From Candidatus Dactylopiibacterium sp. (GTDB lineage Bacteria > Pseudomonadota > Gammaproteobacteria > Burkholderiales > Rhodocyclaceae), in assembly GCA_031119555.1 (NCBI GenBank), contig JAVHXQ010000036.1, positions 1 to 37,880 of the forward strand: a stretch of DNA of 37,880 bases, written 5' to 3'. This document shows positions 1 to 8,030 of the stretch, piece by piece; the stretch's first letter is position 1; every line of letters starts with the position of its first letter. Under the pieces are notes generated by a model that had not been told where the DNA came from, did no database searches, and saw only the letters and a list, made by a program, of their open reading frames with translations. Both the position numbers and the translations under genes were made by a program.

Positions 1-1155
1 GCCGGCACCTTCTCGGACGGCAAGCTCTACAGCCAGATCAAGGACCCGCGCTTTCTCACGCGCAAGGTGCTCGAAGAGTTCGTCAAGGCCGGCGCGCCCG
101 AGGAAATCCTCTGGATCAACCGCCCCCACATCGGCACCTTCCGCCTCGTCGGCATGGTCGAGCGCATGCGCGCGGAGATCATCGCGCTGGGCGGCGAAAT
201 CCGCTTCGAGCACCGCGTCGAAGACCTGCACATCGAGAACGGCGCCCTGCGCGCGCTGAGCGTGCGCAACGCCGCCGGCACGCTCGAAACCCTGCCCGCC
301 ACGCACGTCGTGCTCGCCGTGGGGCACTCCGCGCGCGATACCTTCTCGATGGTGCACCGGCGTGGCATCCACCTCGAGGCGAAGCCCTTCTCGGTGGGTT
401 TTCGCATCGAGCATCCGCAGAGTCTCATCGACGCCTGCCGCTATGGCCCGGCTGCCGGCCACCCCATCCTCGGCGCGGCCGACTACAAGCTCGTCCACCA
501 CGCCAGCAACGGCCGCACCGTATATTCGTTCTGCATGTGCCCCGGCGGCACCGTGGTGGCGGCGACCTCCGAAGAGGGGCGCGTGGTCACCAACGGCATG
601 AGCCAGTATTCGCGCAACGAGCGCAACGCCAACGCCGGCATCGTGGTGGGCGTGCTGCCCGAAGACTTCGAGGGCTATCCCGGCAATCCGCTGGCGGGCA
701 TCGAGTTCCAGCGCGCGCTCGAGTCGCGCGCCTACGAACTGGGTGGGCGCAACTACTTCGCGCCCGCGCAGCGCGTCGGCGACTTCCTGGCCGGGCGCCC
801 GTCCGTCGCGCTCGGCAGCGTGGAGCCCTCCTACAAGCCCGGGGTGACGCCGACCGACCTGTCGACGGCCTTGCCGGCCTATGCGATCGCAGCGCTGCGC
901 GAGGCGATTCCGGCCATGGCGCGCCAGATCCGTGGCTACGACCTGCCCGACGCCGTGCTCACGGGCGTGGAGACGCGCACCTCGTCGCCGATCCGCATCA
1001 CGCGCGGCGCCGACCACCAGAGCCTCAACACGCGCGGTCTCTTCCCCGGCGGCGAAGGCGCGGGTTATGCGGGCGGCATCATGTCGGCCGCCGTGGATGG
1101 CATCGAGCTCGCCGAGGCCGTCGCTCTCGACCTGCTCGGCCTGCCCCGCGCATGA
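1..1155 (+). CDS. FAD-dependent dehydrogenase of the COG2509 type (5'-truncated)
   Basis: The frame is open from the first base, so the start lies outside the window; 384 residues are visible of a family usually about 530-560 long. The missing N-terminus should hold the Rossmann GxGxxG that binds the ADP part of FAD. What is visible fits this uncharacterised flavoprotein group: the opening GTFSDGKLYSQIKDP-type block, the IGTFRL segment, a VVLAVGHSARDTF segment typical of the second FAD-contact strand, and the C-terminal block SSPIRITRG followed by GLFPGGEGAGYAGGIMSAA, which closes over the flavin in such proteins. The substrate is unknown; cytosolic, with no membrane segment seen. Its stop overlaps the next gene's start (ATGA at 1152-1155), indicating translational coupling with the methyltransferase and then recQ. 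The family call is solid; no reaction can be assigned. Confidence 0.88.
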   Translation, partial: AGTFSDGKLYSQIKDPRFLTRKVLEEFVKAGAPEEILWINRPHIGTFRLVGMVERMRAEIIALGGEIRFEHRVEDLHIENGALRALSVRNAAGTLETLPATHVVLAVGHSARDTFSMVHRRGIHLEAKPFSVGFRIEHPQSLIDACRYGPAAGHPILGAADYKLVHHASNGRTVYSFCMCPGGTVVAATSEEGRVVTNGMSQYSRNERNANAGIVVGVLPEDFEGYPGNPLAGIEFQRALESRAYELGGRNYFAPAQRVGDFLAGRPSVALGSVEPSYKPGVTPTDLSTALPAYAIAALREAIPAMARQIRGYDLPDAVLTGVETRTSSPIRITRGADHQSLNTRGLFPGGEGAGYAGGIMSAAVDGIELAEAVALDLLGLPRA

Positions 1156-2294
1156 GCGATACGACACCCCTCCTGCACTGGCGCGAGCACGACGCGGAAC
1201 GCAGCGCGCCGTGGCGCAGCGAGGCCGCCCTGCCCGCGCCCACGCAGGTCCGCCTCGTCGATGACACGCTCTCCGCCACCGAGGCCTGGCGCCTCGCCCA
1301 GGCGGGCGTGGGTCTGCTGTGGCGCGGCGACTGGCTCAACGCGCGTCATCTGCTGCAAGCCATGACGCGCCGCGCCGACCGCCAGGCCGCGCGCCCCGGC
1401 AAGCCTCCGGCAACCGCCCTGGAAGCATTCCGGCAGCACCGCGCGCGGCAAGCCCAGCGGGCCCGCGCGCTGGCCATGCTGCTCGTGGAGGTGTCGCCCG
1501 GGCTGAGCATCGAGGCCCGCCGCGCACAGGACGTGCGCCAGGCCTGTCTCGAAGCCTGGGGGCCGCCGCAGGCGGGCTGCGTGCTCGCGCTGCGCGAGCT
1601 GCTGGCCGTGGTGAGCGCCCACGAATGGCGCAAGAAGGGCGTGGAGGTCGCCGCCCTGGGCGCCCGCATCCATGCGCATTACGGCGTGTTCTCGCCGCTG
1701 CGGGGCGAATACCTGGACCTCGTGGCCCAGGCGCCGCTGCCGGCGGCCTCGCTGGCCTTCGACATCGGGACCGGCTCGGGCGTGCTCGCGGCGATCCTGG
1801 CGCAGCGCGGCCTGCCGCGCGTGATCGCCACCGATCTGTCGCCGCGCGCGCTGGCCTGCGCGGGCGACAATCTGGCGACGCTGGGCCTCGCGGCGCGCGT
1901 GCGGCTCGAGGCGGCGGACCTGTTCCCCGCCACCGTCGAACGCGCCGGGCTGATCGTCTGCAACCCGCCCTGGCTGCCCGAGACGCCGACCTCGCCCGTC
2001 GAGAACGCGGTGTTCGATCCCGACAGCCGCATGCTGCGCGGCTTTCTCGCCGGCGCGACGAGCCGCCTCACGCCGAATGGCGAGGCCTGGCTGATCCTGT
2101 CGGACATCGCCGAGCTGCTGGGCCTGCGCACGCGCGAGGCCTTGCTGGAATGGATGGAGCGCGCGGGGCTGCGCGTGATCGCGCGTCACGACACCCGGCC
2201 GCAACACCCCAAGAGCCGCGACGCGAGCGATCCGCTCTTCGAGGCGCGCTCGCGCGAAATCACCTCGCTCTGGCGCCTGGGGCTTGCCGCATGA
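1152..2294 (+). CDS. class I SAM-dependent methyltransferase with NPPW motif
   Basis: A 380-residue protein. The SAM-binding glycine motif DIGTGSG is at residues 204-210, followed by the acidic strand end IATDLSPRAL. The motif NPPW at 271-274 is typical of methyltransferases acting on amide or exocyclic amino nitrogens (PrmC/HemK, RsmC, RlmF and N6-adenine enzymes). The N-terminal 200 residues are a helical, Arg/Ala-rich region that I do not recognise and which may bind the target. By motif it resembles PrmC or an rRNA guanine methyltransferase, but the N-terminus and length do not let me choose. The start is the ATG inside the ATGA overlap with the upstream FAD protein; its own stop overlaps recQ in the same way, so the three are probably one transcript. 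The substrate (protein glutamine, rRNA base or a small molecule) is not shown by the sequence. Confidence 0.88.
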   Translation: MSDTTPLLHWREHDAERSAPWRSEAALPAPTQVRLVDDTLSATEAWRLAQAGVGLLWRGDWLNARHLLQAMTRRADRQAARPGKPPATALEAFRQHRARQAQRARALAMLLVEVSPGLSIEARRAQDVRQACLEAWGPPQAGCVLALRELLAVVSAHEWRKKGVEVAALGARIHAHYGVFSPLRGEYLDLVAQAPLPAASLAFDIGTGSGVLAAILAQRGLPRVIATDLSPRALACAGDNLATLGLAARVRLEAADLFPATVERAGLIVCNPPWLPETPTSPVENAVFDPDSRMLRGFLAGATSRLTPNGEAWLILSDIAELLGLRTREALLEWMERAGLRVIARHDTRPQHPKSRDASDPLFEARSREITSLWRLGLAA

Positions 2295-4111
2295 ACGCGC
2301 CCGCCCCCGCCGACCGCGCGCTCCACGTCCTGCGCCACACCTTCGGCTACCCGGCCTTCCGTGGCGAGCAGGCCGCCATCGTGGGACATCTTGAGGGCGG
2401 CGGCGACGCCCTCGTGCTGATGCCCACGGGAGGCGGCAAATCGCTGTGCTACCAGATTCCCTCGCTGCTGCGCGACGGCTGCGGCATCGTGGTGTCGCCC
2501 CTGATCGCGCTGATGCAGGACCAGGTGCAGACCCTGGAGCAGCTCGGCGTGCGCGCGGCCTATCTGAATTCCACGCAGGATGCCGAGACCGCCGGCGCCA
2601 TCGAGCGCGCCGTGCTCGCGGGCGAACTCGACATGCTCTACGTCGCACCCGAGCGGCTCATGACGCCCCGGTTCCAGCAGCTGCTCGGGCGGGCCCGCAT
2701 CGCGCTGTTCGCGATCGACGAGGCGCATTGCGTGTCGCAATGGGGGCACGACTTCCGCCCCGAGTACATCCAGCTTTCCATCCTGCATGAACGTTTCCCG
2801 CAGGTTCCGCGCATCGCGCTGACGGCCACCGCCGATGCCGCCACGCGCCAGGAGATCGTCGAACGCCTCGCGCTGCACGAGGCGCGCATCTTCGTCTCCA
2901 GCTTCGACCGCCCCAACATCCGCTACACCGTCGTCGAGAAGGACAACGCACGGCGCCAGCTGTTGCGCTTCATCCGCAGCCACCACGATGGCGACGCGGG
3001 CATCGTGTACTGCCTCTCGCGCAAGAAGGTCGAGGAAACCGCGAACTGGCTGCGCGGCGAAGGCATCCGCGCGCTGCATTACCACGCCGGCCTGGATGCG
3101 GCCACGCGGGAGGCGCACCAGACCCAGTTCGTGCGCGGCGACGGCATCGTGATGTGCGCCACCATCGCGTTCGGCATGGGCATCGACAAGCCCGACGTGC
3201 GTTTCGTGGCCCACCTCGACCTGCCCAAATCGCTCGAGGCCTATTACCAGGAGACCGGCCGCGCCGGCCGCGACGGTCTGCCTTCCAACGCCTGGATGGC
3301 CTACGGCCTGCAGGACCTCGTGCTCCAGCGCGAGATGATCGAGCAGTCGCAGGCGCCCGACGAGATCAAGCGCATCGAGCGTCAGAAGCTCGAAGCCCTG
3401 CTCGGCTATTGCGAAGCGCCCGCGTGCCGGCGCCAGGTCCTGCTGCGTTATTTCGGCGAACCCTCGGAGCCCTGCGGCAACTGCGACATGTGCCTGAATC
3501 CGCCCGAAACCTTCGACGCCACGCTCGCGGCACAGCAGGCGCTGTCGACGATCTACCGCAGCGGCCAGCGCTATGGCGCCGGGCATCTGATCGACATCCT
3601 CATGGGCCGCGCGAACGCGCGTGTGACCGAACGCGGCCACGACAAGCTCTCCACCTTCGGCATCGGCAAGCAGCTGCCCGACGCGCAATGGAGTTCGCTG
3701 CTGCGCCAGATGGCGGCCCAGGGGTTCGTGGGGCTCAACGAGTTCGGCGGCCTCGTGCTGCGCGAGGATTGCCGCGCCGTGCTGCGCGGCGAAGCCGGCT
3801 TCCTCGCGCGCCGCGTCCGCGAAAGCGCGCCACGCGCGGCAAGCTCCGTGCGCCGCGAGATGGAGTTCGAGTCCGACGAGGCGCGCACGCTGTGGGCCGC
3901 GCTGCGCCAGTGCCGGCGCGATCTGGCCGAGGAACAGAACGTGCCGGCCTACATGATCTTCGGCGACGCCACGCTCAAGCTCATGCTCGACGCGCGCCCC
4001 ACGAGTCTGGAGGCCATGCATGCGCTCTCGGGCGTGGGCGACCGCAAGCTCGATGCCTATGGCATGCAGTTCCTCGAGGTGATCCAGAAACATCAGCGGC
4101 GCCACGCCTGA
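2291..4111 (+). CDS. recQ: ATP-dependent DNA helicase RecQ
   Basis: 606 residues, the usual size of bacterial RecQ (about 600). RecQ unwinds DNA 3' to 5' in recombination and in repair of gaps and stalled forks. Visible in order: Walker A TGGGKS with K50; the DEAH box at 143-146 followed by the aromatic-rich loop CVSQWGHDFRPEY that couples ATP hydrolysis to unwinding; helicase motifs IV-VI including AFGMGIDKPDVR and QETGRAGRDG; the RecQ zinc site with C379, C395, C398 and C401 (C374 is an additional nearby cysteine); the winged-helix RQC region; and a C-terminal HRDC domain from about residue 525. Nothing appears to be missing. The start codon is set by the ATGA overlap with the methyltransferase at 2291-2294. 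A strong GC hairpin begins two bases after the stop. Confidence 0.97.
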   Translation: MNAPAPADRALHVLRHTFGYPAFRGEQAAIVGHLEGGGDALVLMPTGGGKSLCYQIPSLLRDGCGIVVSPLIALMQDQVQTLEQLGVRAAYLNSTQDAETAGAIERAVLAGELDMLYVAPERLMTPRFQQLLGRARIALFAIDEAHCVSQWGHDFRPEYIQLSILHERFPQVPRIALTATADAATRQEIVERLALHEARIFVSSFDRPNIRYTVVEKDNARRQLLRFIRSHHDGDAGIVYCLSRKKVEETANWLRGEGIRALHYHAGLDAATREAHQTQFVRGDGIVMCATIAFGMGIDKPDVRFVAHLDLPKSLEAYYQETGRAGRDGLPSNAWMAYGLQDLVLQREMIEQSQAPDEIKRIERQKLEALLGYCEAPACRRQVLLRYFGEPSEPCGNCDMCLNPPETFDATLAAQQALSTIYRSGQRYGAGHLIDILMGRANARVTERGHDKLSTFGIGKQLPDAQWSSLLRQMAAQGFVGLNEFGGLVLREDCRAVLRGEAGFLARRVRESAPRAASSVRREMEFESDEARTLWAALRQCRRDLAEEQNVPAYMIFGDATLKLMLDARPTSLEAMHALSGVGDRKLDAYGMQFLEVIQKHQRRHA

Positions 4112-4112
4112 A

Positions 4113-4134
4113 GCCGCCGGGCCGTCCCGGCGGC
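4113..4134 (+). terminator. GC-rich hairpin just after recQ, possible terminator
   Basis: A perfect 9-bp stem (GCCGCCGGG paired with CCCGGCGGC) with the four-base loop CCGT starts at the second base after the recQ stop. Its position fits a 3'-end structure, but no T-tract follows, so it may only stabilise the mRNA or act with Rho. The rest of the 166-base gap to the acetyltransferase (4135-4277) shows no gene; a GGACGGAG stretch near 4261 may be its ribosome binding site, at rather long spacing. Confidence 0.5.
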
Positions 4135-4277
4135 GGTTCGCCCACGCGACCGACGGGCAGCGCGCGAACCCTCGCACGCGCGCCCGCTCGAACCTGACGC
4201 CAGCCCCGGAGCCGGCGACGCGGCGGGGCCTGCTTCCCGCGAGTTCTTCCCACCCCCCAGGACGGAGAATCCCCCTC

Positions 4278-4841
4278 ATGACGGAAGTGATCAGCCAGAA
4301 AGACAAGATGCTGGCCGGCGAGCTCTACCACGCCGACGACCCCGAACTGCAGGCCGCCCATCTGCGCGCCCAGGCCCTGCTCGCGCGCTTCAACGGAACC
4401 CCGGCGACCGCGCTCGACGAACGCGGGGCCTTGCTGCGCGAGCTGTTCGCGGGTTTCGGCGAAGGCAGCGTGGCAAAGCCCGCGCTGCGCTGCGACTATG
4501 GCTTCAACATCCGGATCGGCGAGCGCTGTTTCATCAACTACGACTGCGTGCTGCTCGACTGCAACCGCATCGTGATCGGCAACGAAGTCCAGCTCGCTCC
4601 GGGCGTGCACATCTACACGGCCACCCACCCGCTGGACGCGCGCACGCGCCGCGCGGGGCTGGAGTCGGCGCTCCCCGTGACGATCGCCGACGGGGTCTGG
4701 CTGGGCGGTGGGGCCATCGTTTGCCCCGGCGTGACGATAGGCGAGAACACCGTCGTGGGCGCGGGCAGCGTCGTGACGCGCGACCTGCCCGCGAACGTAC
4801 TCGCGGCGGGCAACCCCTGCCGCGTGATCCGGCCGCTGTGA
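4278..4841 (+). CDS. sugar O-acetyltransferase (Maa/LacA/NodL family)
   Basis: A 187-residue left-handed beta-helix acetyltransferase. It transfers acetyl from acetyl-CoA to a hydroxyl of a sugar, as maltose and galactoside acetyltransferases do. The N-terminus KDKMLAGELYHADDPEL is the characteristic helical lead of this family (M-x-AGE-Y). Hexapeptide repeats follow (IRIGERCFINYDCVLLDCN, VTIADGVWLGGGAIVCPGVTIGENTVVGAGSVV). H117 in TATHPLD corresponds to the catalytic histidine of LacA, and the C-terminal AGNPCRVIRPL caps the coil. The length is as expected. The ATG at 4278 is chosen because it gives the conserved N-terminus. It stands alone between recQ and the convergent nadE, so the natural acceptor cannot be deduced; in many bacteria this enzyme is thought to detoxify excess sugar. 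Confidence 0.93.
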   Translation: MTEVISQKDKMLAGELYHADDPELQAAHLRAQALLARFNGTPATALDERGALLRELFAGFGEGSVAKPALRCDYGFNIRIGERCFINYDCVLLDCNRIVIGNEVQLAPGVHIYTATHPLDARTRRAGLESALPVTIADGVWLGGGAIVCPGVTIGENTVVGAGSVVTRDLPANVLAAGNPCRVIRPL

Positions 4842-4866
4842 GTCGCGGCGGCCGGAGCGCGGGGGC

Positions 4867-6477
4867 TCACGGCGCGTCGGTATAGCGGTTCGTGATGGGG
4901 CAGCGCCAGTCGCGGCCGAAGCCGCGCTGGGTGACGCGGATGCCCACCGGCGCCTGCCGGCGCTTGTACTCATTGCGCCGCAGCATGCCGATCACGCGAA
5001 GCACGTCGTGCGCATCGAAGCCGCGTGCGACGATTTCGCGCGCGCTTTCGTTGCGCTCCATGTAGGCCTCGATGATCGCGTCGAGCACCTCGTAGGGCGG
5101 CAGGGAATCCTGGTCCTTCTGGTCGGGCTTGAGTTCGGCCGAGGGCGCCCGCGTGAGGATGTTTTCCGGAATGACGCGCGAGACGCCGTTGCGCCAGGCG
5201 CAGAGGCGATACACGAAGGTCTTCAGGATGTCCTTGATGACCGCGAAGCCGCCGGCCATGTCGCCGTAGAGCGTGGCGTAACCGACCGCCATCTCGCTCT
5301 TGTTGCCGGTGGTGAGCACGATGCTGCCGAACTTGTTCGATAGCGCCATCAGGCTCATGCCGCGAATGCGGGCCTGCAGGTTTTCCTCGGTGGTGTCGGC
5401 TCCGCGCCCCTCGAACAGCGGCGTGAGCATGGCCTCGAAAGTCTGCATCGCGGGCGCGATGGCCAGCTCGTCGTAACGCACGCCGAGCAGGCGGACCATC
5501 TCGCGCGAATCGTCCAGACTCATCTGCGCCGTATAGGGCGACGGCATCATGACCGCGCGCACCCTGTCGGCACCCAGCGCGTCGACGGCGATCGCGAGCG
5601 TCAGCGCGGAATCGACGCCGCCCGAAAGCCCGATGATCGCGCCGGGGAAGCGGTTCTTGCCGAGGTAGTCGCGCACGCCGAGCTTGAGCGCTTCATAGAC
5701 CTCGGCTTCGATGCAGCGACGCGCGACCTTCACTTCGGACGCGAAGCGGCCGGCCGCGTAAACGACGATGTCCAGCCGCGTCTCGAAGGAGGGCGCCTCG
5801 AAGGCCAGCGCGCCATCGGCGTCCAGCGCGAAGGACGCACCATCGAACACCAGTTCGTCCTGACCGCCGACCATGTTGCAGTACAGCGCGGCGATGCCGG
5901 TGTGCGCCACGCGCGCGCCGAGCACCTCGATGCGCTGGTCCTGCTTGTTCATGTGGAAGGGCGATGCGTTGAGCACCATCAGCACTTCGGCCCCGGCATC
6001 GCGCGCGGCCTCGGCGGCACCGGCTTCCCAGACGTCCTCGCAGATGTTCACGCCAAGCTTCACGCCCGCGATCTCGACCACGCACGGCGCGCTGCCCGGC
6101 GCGAAGTAGCGCACCTCGTCGAAGACCTCGTAGTTGGGCAGGCGACGTTTGCGGTAAGTCGCTTCGATGCGCCCGCCGCGCAGCACGGAGGCCGCGTTGT
6201 AGGTCTGGCCGCCTTCGCGCTGCGGATGCCCCACGAGCAGCGCGATGTCGGGGCAGGCCGCCGCCAGCGCGTCGAGTTCGTGGCGTGCCGCGGCGTGGAA
6301 ATCCTCGCGCAGCAGGAGGTCTTCGGGCGGGTAGCCGCACAGCGACAGCTCCGGCGTGATCAGCAGCTGCGCGCCGGCCGCGCGTGCCCGTTGCGCGGCA
6401 TCGCGGATCAGGGCCGCGTTGCCGGCGAGATCGCCCACGATGCAGTTGAGCTGGGCGACGGCGATTCTGAGGGTCAT
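4867..6477 (-). CDS. nadE: NAD+ synthase, glutamine-hydrolysing
   Basis: 536 residues; converts nicotinate adenine dinucleotide to NAD+ with ATP, using ammonia released from glutamine. The N-terminal nitrilase-type glutaminase has the Glu-Lys-Cys triad: E43 in TPELSLCGYPPEDLL, K110 in YRKRRLPNY, C146 in NICEDVWE. The C-terminal synthetase has the PP-loop SGGVDS at 285-290 and the stretch LTTGNKSEMAVGYATLYGDMAGG. Both halves look intact, and the length matches the short two-domain bacterial form. It lies 110 bases downstream of pntB on the same strand. The gap holds a hairpin just after pntB and a TATAGT box, so nadE may have its own promoter. No clear Shine-Dalgarno precedes the ATG. It converges with the acetyltransferase, leaving 25 bases between stops. 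Confidence 0.97.
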   Translation of the reverse strand: MTLRIAVAQLNCIVGDLAGNAALIRDAAQRARAAGAQLLITPELSLCGYPPEDLLLREDFHAAARHELDALAAACPDIALLVGHPQREGGQTYNAASVLRGGRIEATYRKRRLPNYEVFDEVRYFAPGSAPCVVEIAGVKLGVNICEDVWEAGAAEAARDAGAEVLMVLNASPFHMNKQDQRIEVLGARVAHTGIAALYCNMVGGQDELVFDGASFALDADGALAFEAPSFETRLDIVVYAAGRFASEVKVARRCIEAEVYEALKLGVRDYLGKNRFPGAIIGLSGGVDSALTLAIAVDALGADRVRAVMMPSPYTAQMSLDDSREMVRLLGVRYDELAIAPAMQTFEAMLTPLFEGRGADTTEENLQARIRGMSLMALSNKFGSIVLTTGNKSEMAVGYATLYGDMAGGFAVIKDILKTFVYRLCAWRNGVSRVIPENILTRAPSAELKPDQKDQDSLPPYEVLDAIIEAYMERNESAREIVARGFDAHDVLRVIGMLRRNEYKRRQAPVGIRVTQRGFGRDWRCPITNRYTDAP

Positions 6478-6512
6478 GATGGTGAAGCGGAGGCAGGTGT
6501 GGTCAGGGCAGC

Positions 6513-6518
6513 ACTATA
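6513..6518 (-). promoter_or_regulatory. candidate -10 box for nadE
   Basis: On the minus strand the box reads TATAGT, giving a predicted start about 30 bases before the nadE ATG. It is one of the few AT-rich spots in the gap. No convincing -35 hexamer is seen at 16-18 bases upstream, so this is a suggestion from one box and position only. Confidence 0.35.
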
Positions 6519-6540
6519 AGCCGCCCTGCCCCGGAACGCA

Positions 6541-6565
6541 CGGAGCCGGCACTGGGCCGGCTCCG
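6541..6565 (-). terminator. 10-bp GC hairpin after pntB
   Basis: An inverted repeat CGGAGCCGGC / GCCGGCTCCG with a five-base loop lies 22 bases past the pntB stop codon. The stem is perfect. No T-tract follows on the minus strand, so classical intrinsic termination is unproven. Its place between pntB and the separate nadE -10 box suggests that it ends or attenuates the pntAB message. Confidence 0.5.
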
Positions 6566-6587
6566 GCTTGGCGGCGGGAAAGGCGGG

Positions 6588-8003
6588 TCAGGCCTTCAGC
6601 GCGCCGAGGACTTCGTCCAGCATCTTCTTCGCGTCGCCGAAGAGCATGCGGTTGTTGTCCTTGTAGAAGAGCGGGTTGTCGACGCCGGCATAGCCCGAGG
6701 CCATCGACCGCTTCATGACGATGGTGGTCCGGGCGTTCCAGACTTCGAGCACCGGCATGCCCGCGATGGGGCTGGCCGGGTCTTCCTGCGCGGCCGGATT
6801 CACGATGTCGTTGGCACCGATGACCATCACGACGTCGGTCTGCGGGAAGTCGTCGTTGATCTCGTCCATCTCCATCACGATGTCGTAAGGCACCTTGGCC
6901 TCGGCCAGCAGCACGTTCATGTGCCCCGGCATGCGGCCCGCCACGGGATGGATCGCGAAACGCACGTTGACGCCCTTCGCGCGCAGCAGGCGGGTGATCT
7001 CGAACACCGTGTGCTGGGCCTGCGCCACCGCCATGCCGTAACCCGGCACGATGATCACGCTCTTGGCTTCACGCAGCAGCTCGGCGGTTTCGCCCGCGAG
7101 GATGGGGCTCACCTCGCCCGCCGGCTGGGCGGCGCCGCCGCCGGCTGCCTTGGGCGCGCCGCCGTCGGAACCGAAGCCCCCCGCGATCACGCTGAGGAAG
7201 TTGCGGTTCATGGCATTGCACATGATGTACGACAGGATCGCGCCGGAAGAACCGACGAGCGCGCCGGTCACGATCAGCAGGTCGTTCGAGAGCATGAAGC
7301 CCGTGGCCGCCGCCGCCCAGCCGGAATAGCTGTTGAGCATGGACACCACGACCGGCATGTCGGCGCCGCCGATGGCCATCACCATGTGGATGCCGAAGAG
7401 CAGCGCGATGACCGTCATCACGATCAGCGGCGTCATGCCGGCCTGGACCGTCTCTGCCTGCAGGAAGGCGTAGCCGAACCAGATCACGACGAGCAGGCCG
7501 ACCAGATTGACGAGGTGCCGGCCCGGCAGCAGCAGCGGCTTGCCGCCGATCTTGCCCGAGAGCTTGCCGAACGCGATGACCGAACCCGAGAACGTGACCG
7601 CGCCGATGAGGATGCCGACATAGATCTCGATCTCATGGATGGCCTTCTCGGCGCCGGTGTAGGCGATCGAGGTATCGACGTAGCTCGCGAAGCCGACCAG
7701 ACAGGCCGCCAGGCCGACGAGGCTGTGCATGAAGGCGACGAGCTCGGGCATCTGCGTCATCTTGACGACGCGCGCGAGGTAGAAGCCGATCGCACCGCCG
7801 ACGATCATCGCGGCGATGATCCAGGGCAGGCCCAGGGCGGCCACGCGCGGGCCGAAGACGGTCGCGAGCACCGCGATCGTCATGCCGAGCATGCCGTAGA
7901 AATTGCCGCGACGCGCGGTTTCCTGGTTGGACAGGCCGCCCAGGCAGAGGATGAAGAGGATGGCGGCTCCGAGGTAGGAGACCGTTGCCAGACTTGCAGA
8001 CAT
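6588..8003 (-). CDS. pntB: NAD(P) transhydrogenase subunit beta
   Basis: 471 residues, an inner-membrane protein with about nine hydrophobic segments over the first 270 residues (domain II, proton channel) and a C-terminal NADP(H)-binding domain III. Domain III is very conserved: [11 protein letters not shown], then [39 protein letters not shown] and [16 protein letters not shown]. With PntA it couples hydride transfer between NADH and NADP+ to proton entry, supplying NADPH. A Gly/Ala/Pro-rich linker of about 20 residues around 275-295 joins the domains. It follows pntA with a 27-base gap, in which an AAGGGAAG stretch serves as ribosome binding site, so the two are co-transcribed. The full length argues for an active complex. 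Confidence 0.98.
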   Translation of the reverse strand: MSASLATVSYLGAAILFILCLGGLSNQETARRGNFYGMLGMTIAVLATVFGPRVAALGLPWIIAAMIVGGAIGFYLARVVKMTQMPELVAFMHSLVGLAACLVGFASYVDTSIAYTGAEKAIHEIEIYVGILIGAVTFSGSVIAFGKLSGKIGGKPLLLPGRHLVNLVGLLVVIWFGYAFLQAETVQAGMTPLIVMTVIALLFGIHMVMAIGGADMPVVVSMLNSYSGWAAAATGFMLSNDLLIVTGALVGSSGAILSYIMCNAMNRNFLSVIAGGFGSDGGAPKAAGGGAAQPAGEVSPILAGETAELLREAKSVIIVPGYGMAVAQAQHTVFEITRLLRAKGVNVRFAIHPVAGRMPGHMNVLLAEAKVPYDIVMEMDEINDDFPQTDVVMVIGANDIVNPAAQEDPASPIAGMPVLEVWNARTTIVMKRSMASGYAGVDNPLFYKDNNRMLFGDAKKMLDEVLGALKA

Positions 8004-8030
8004 GTTTTTCTTCCCTTCGCTTGCGGAGCC

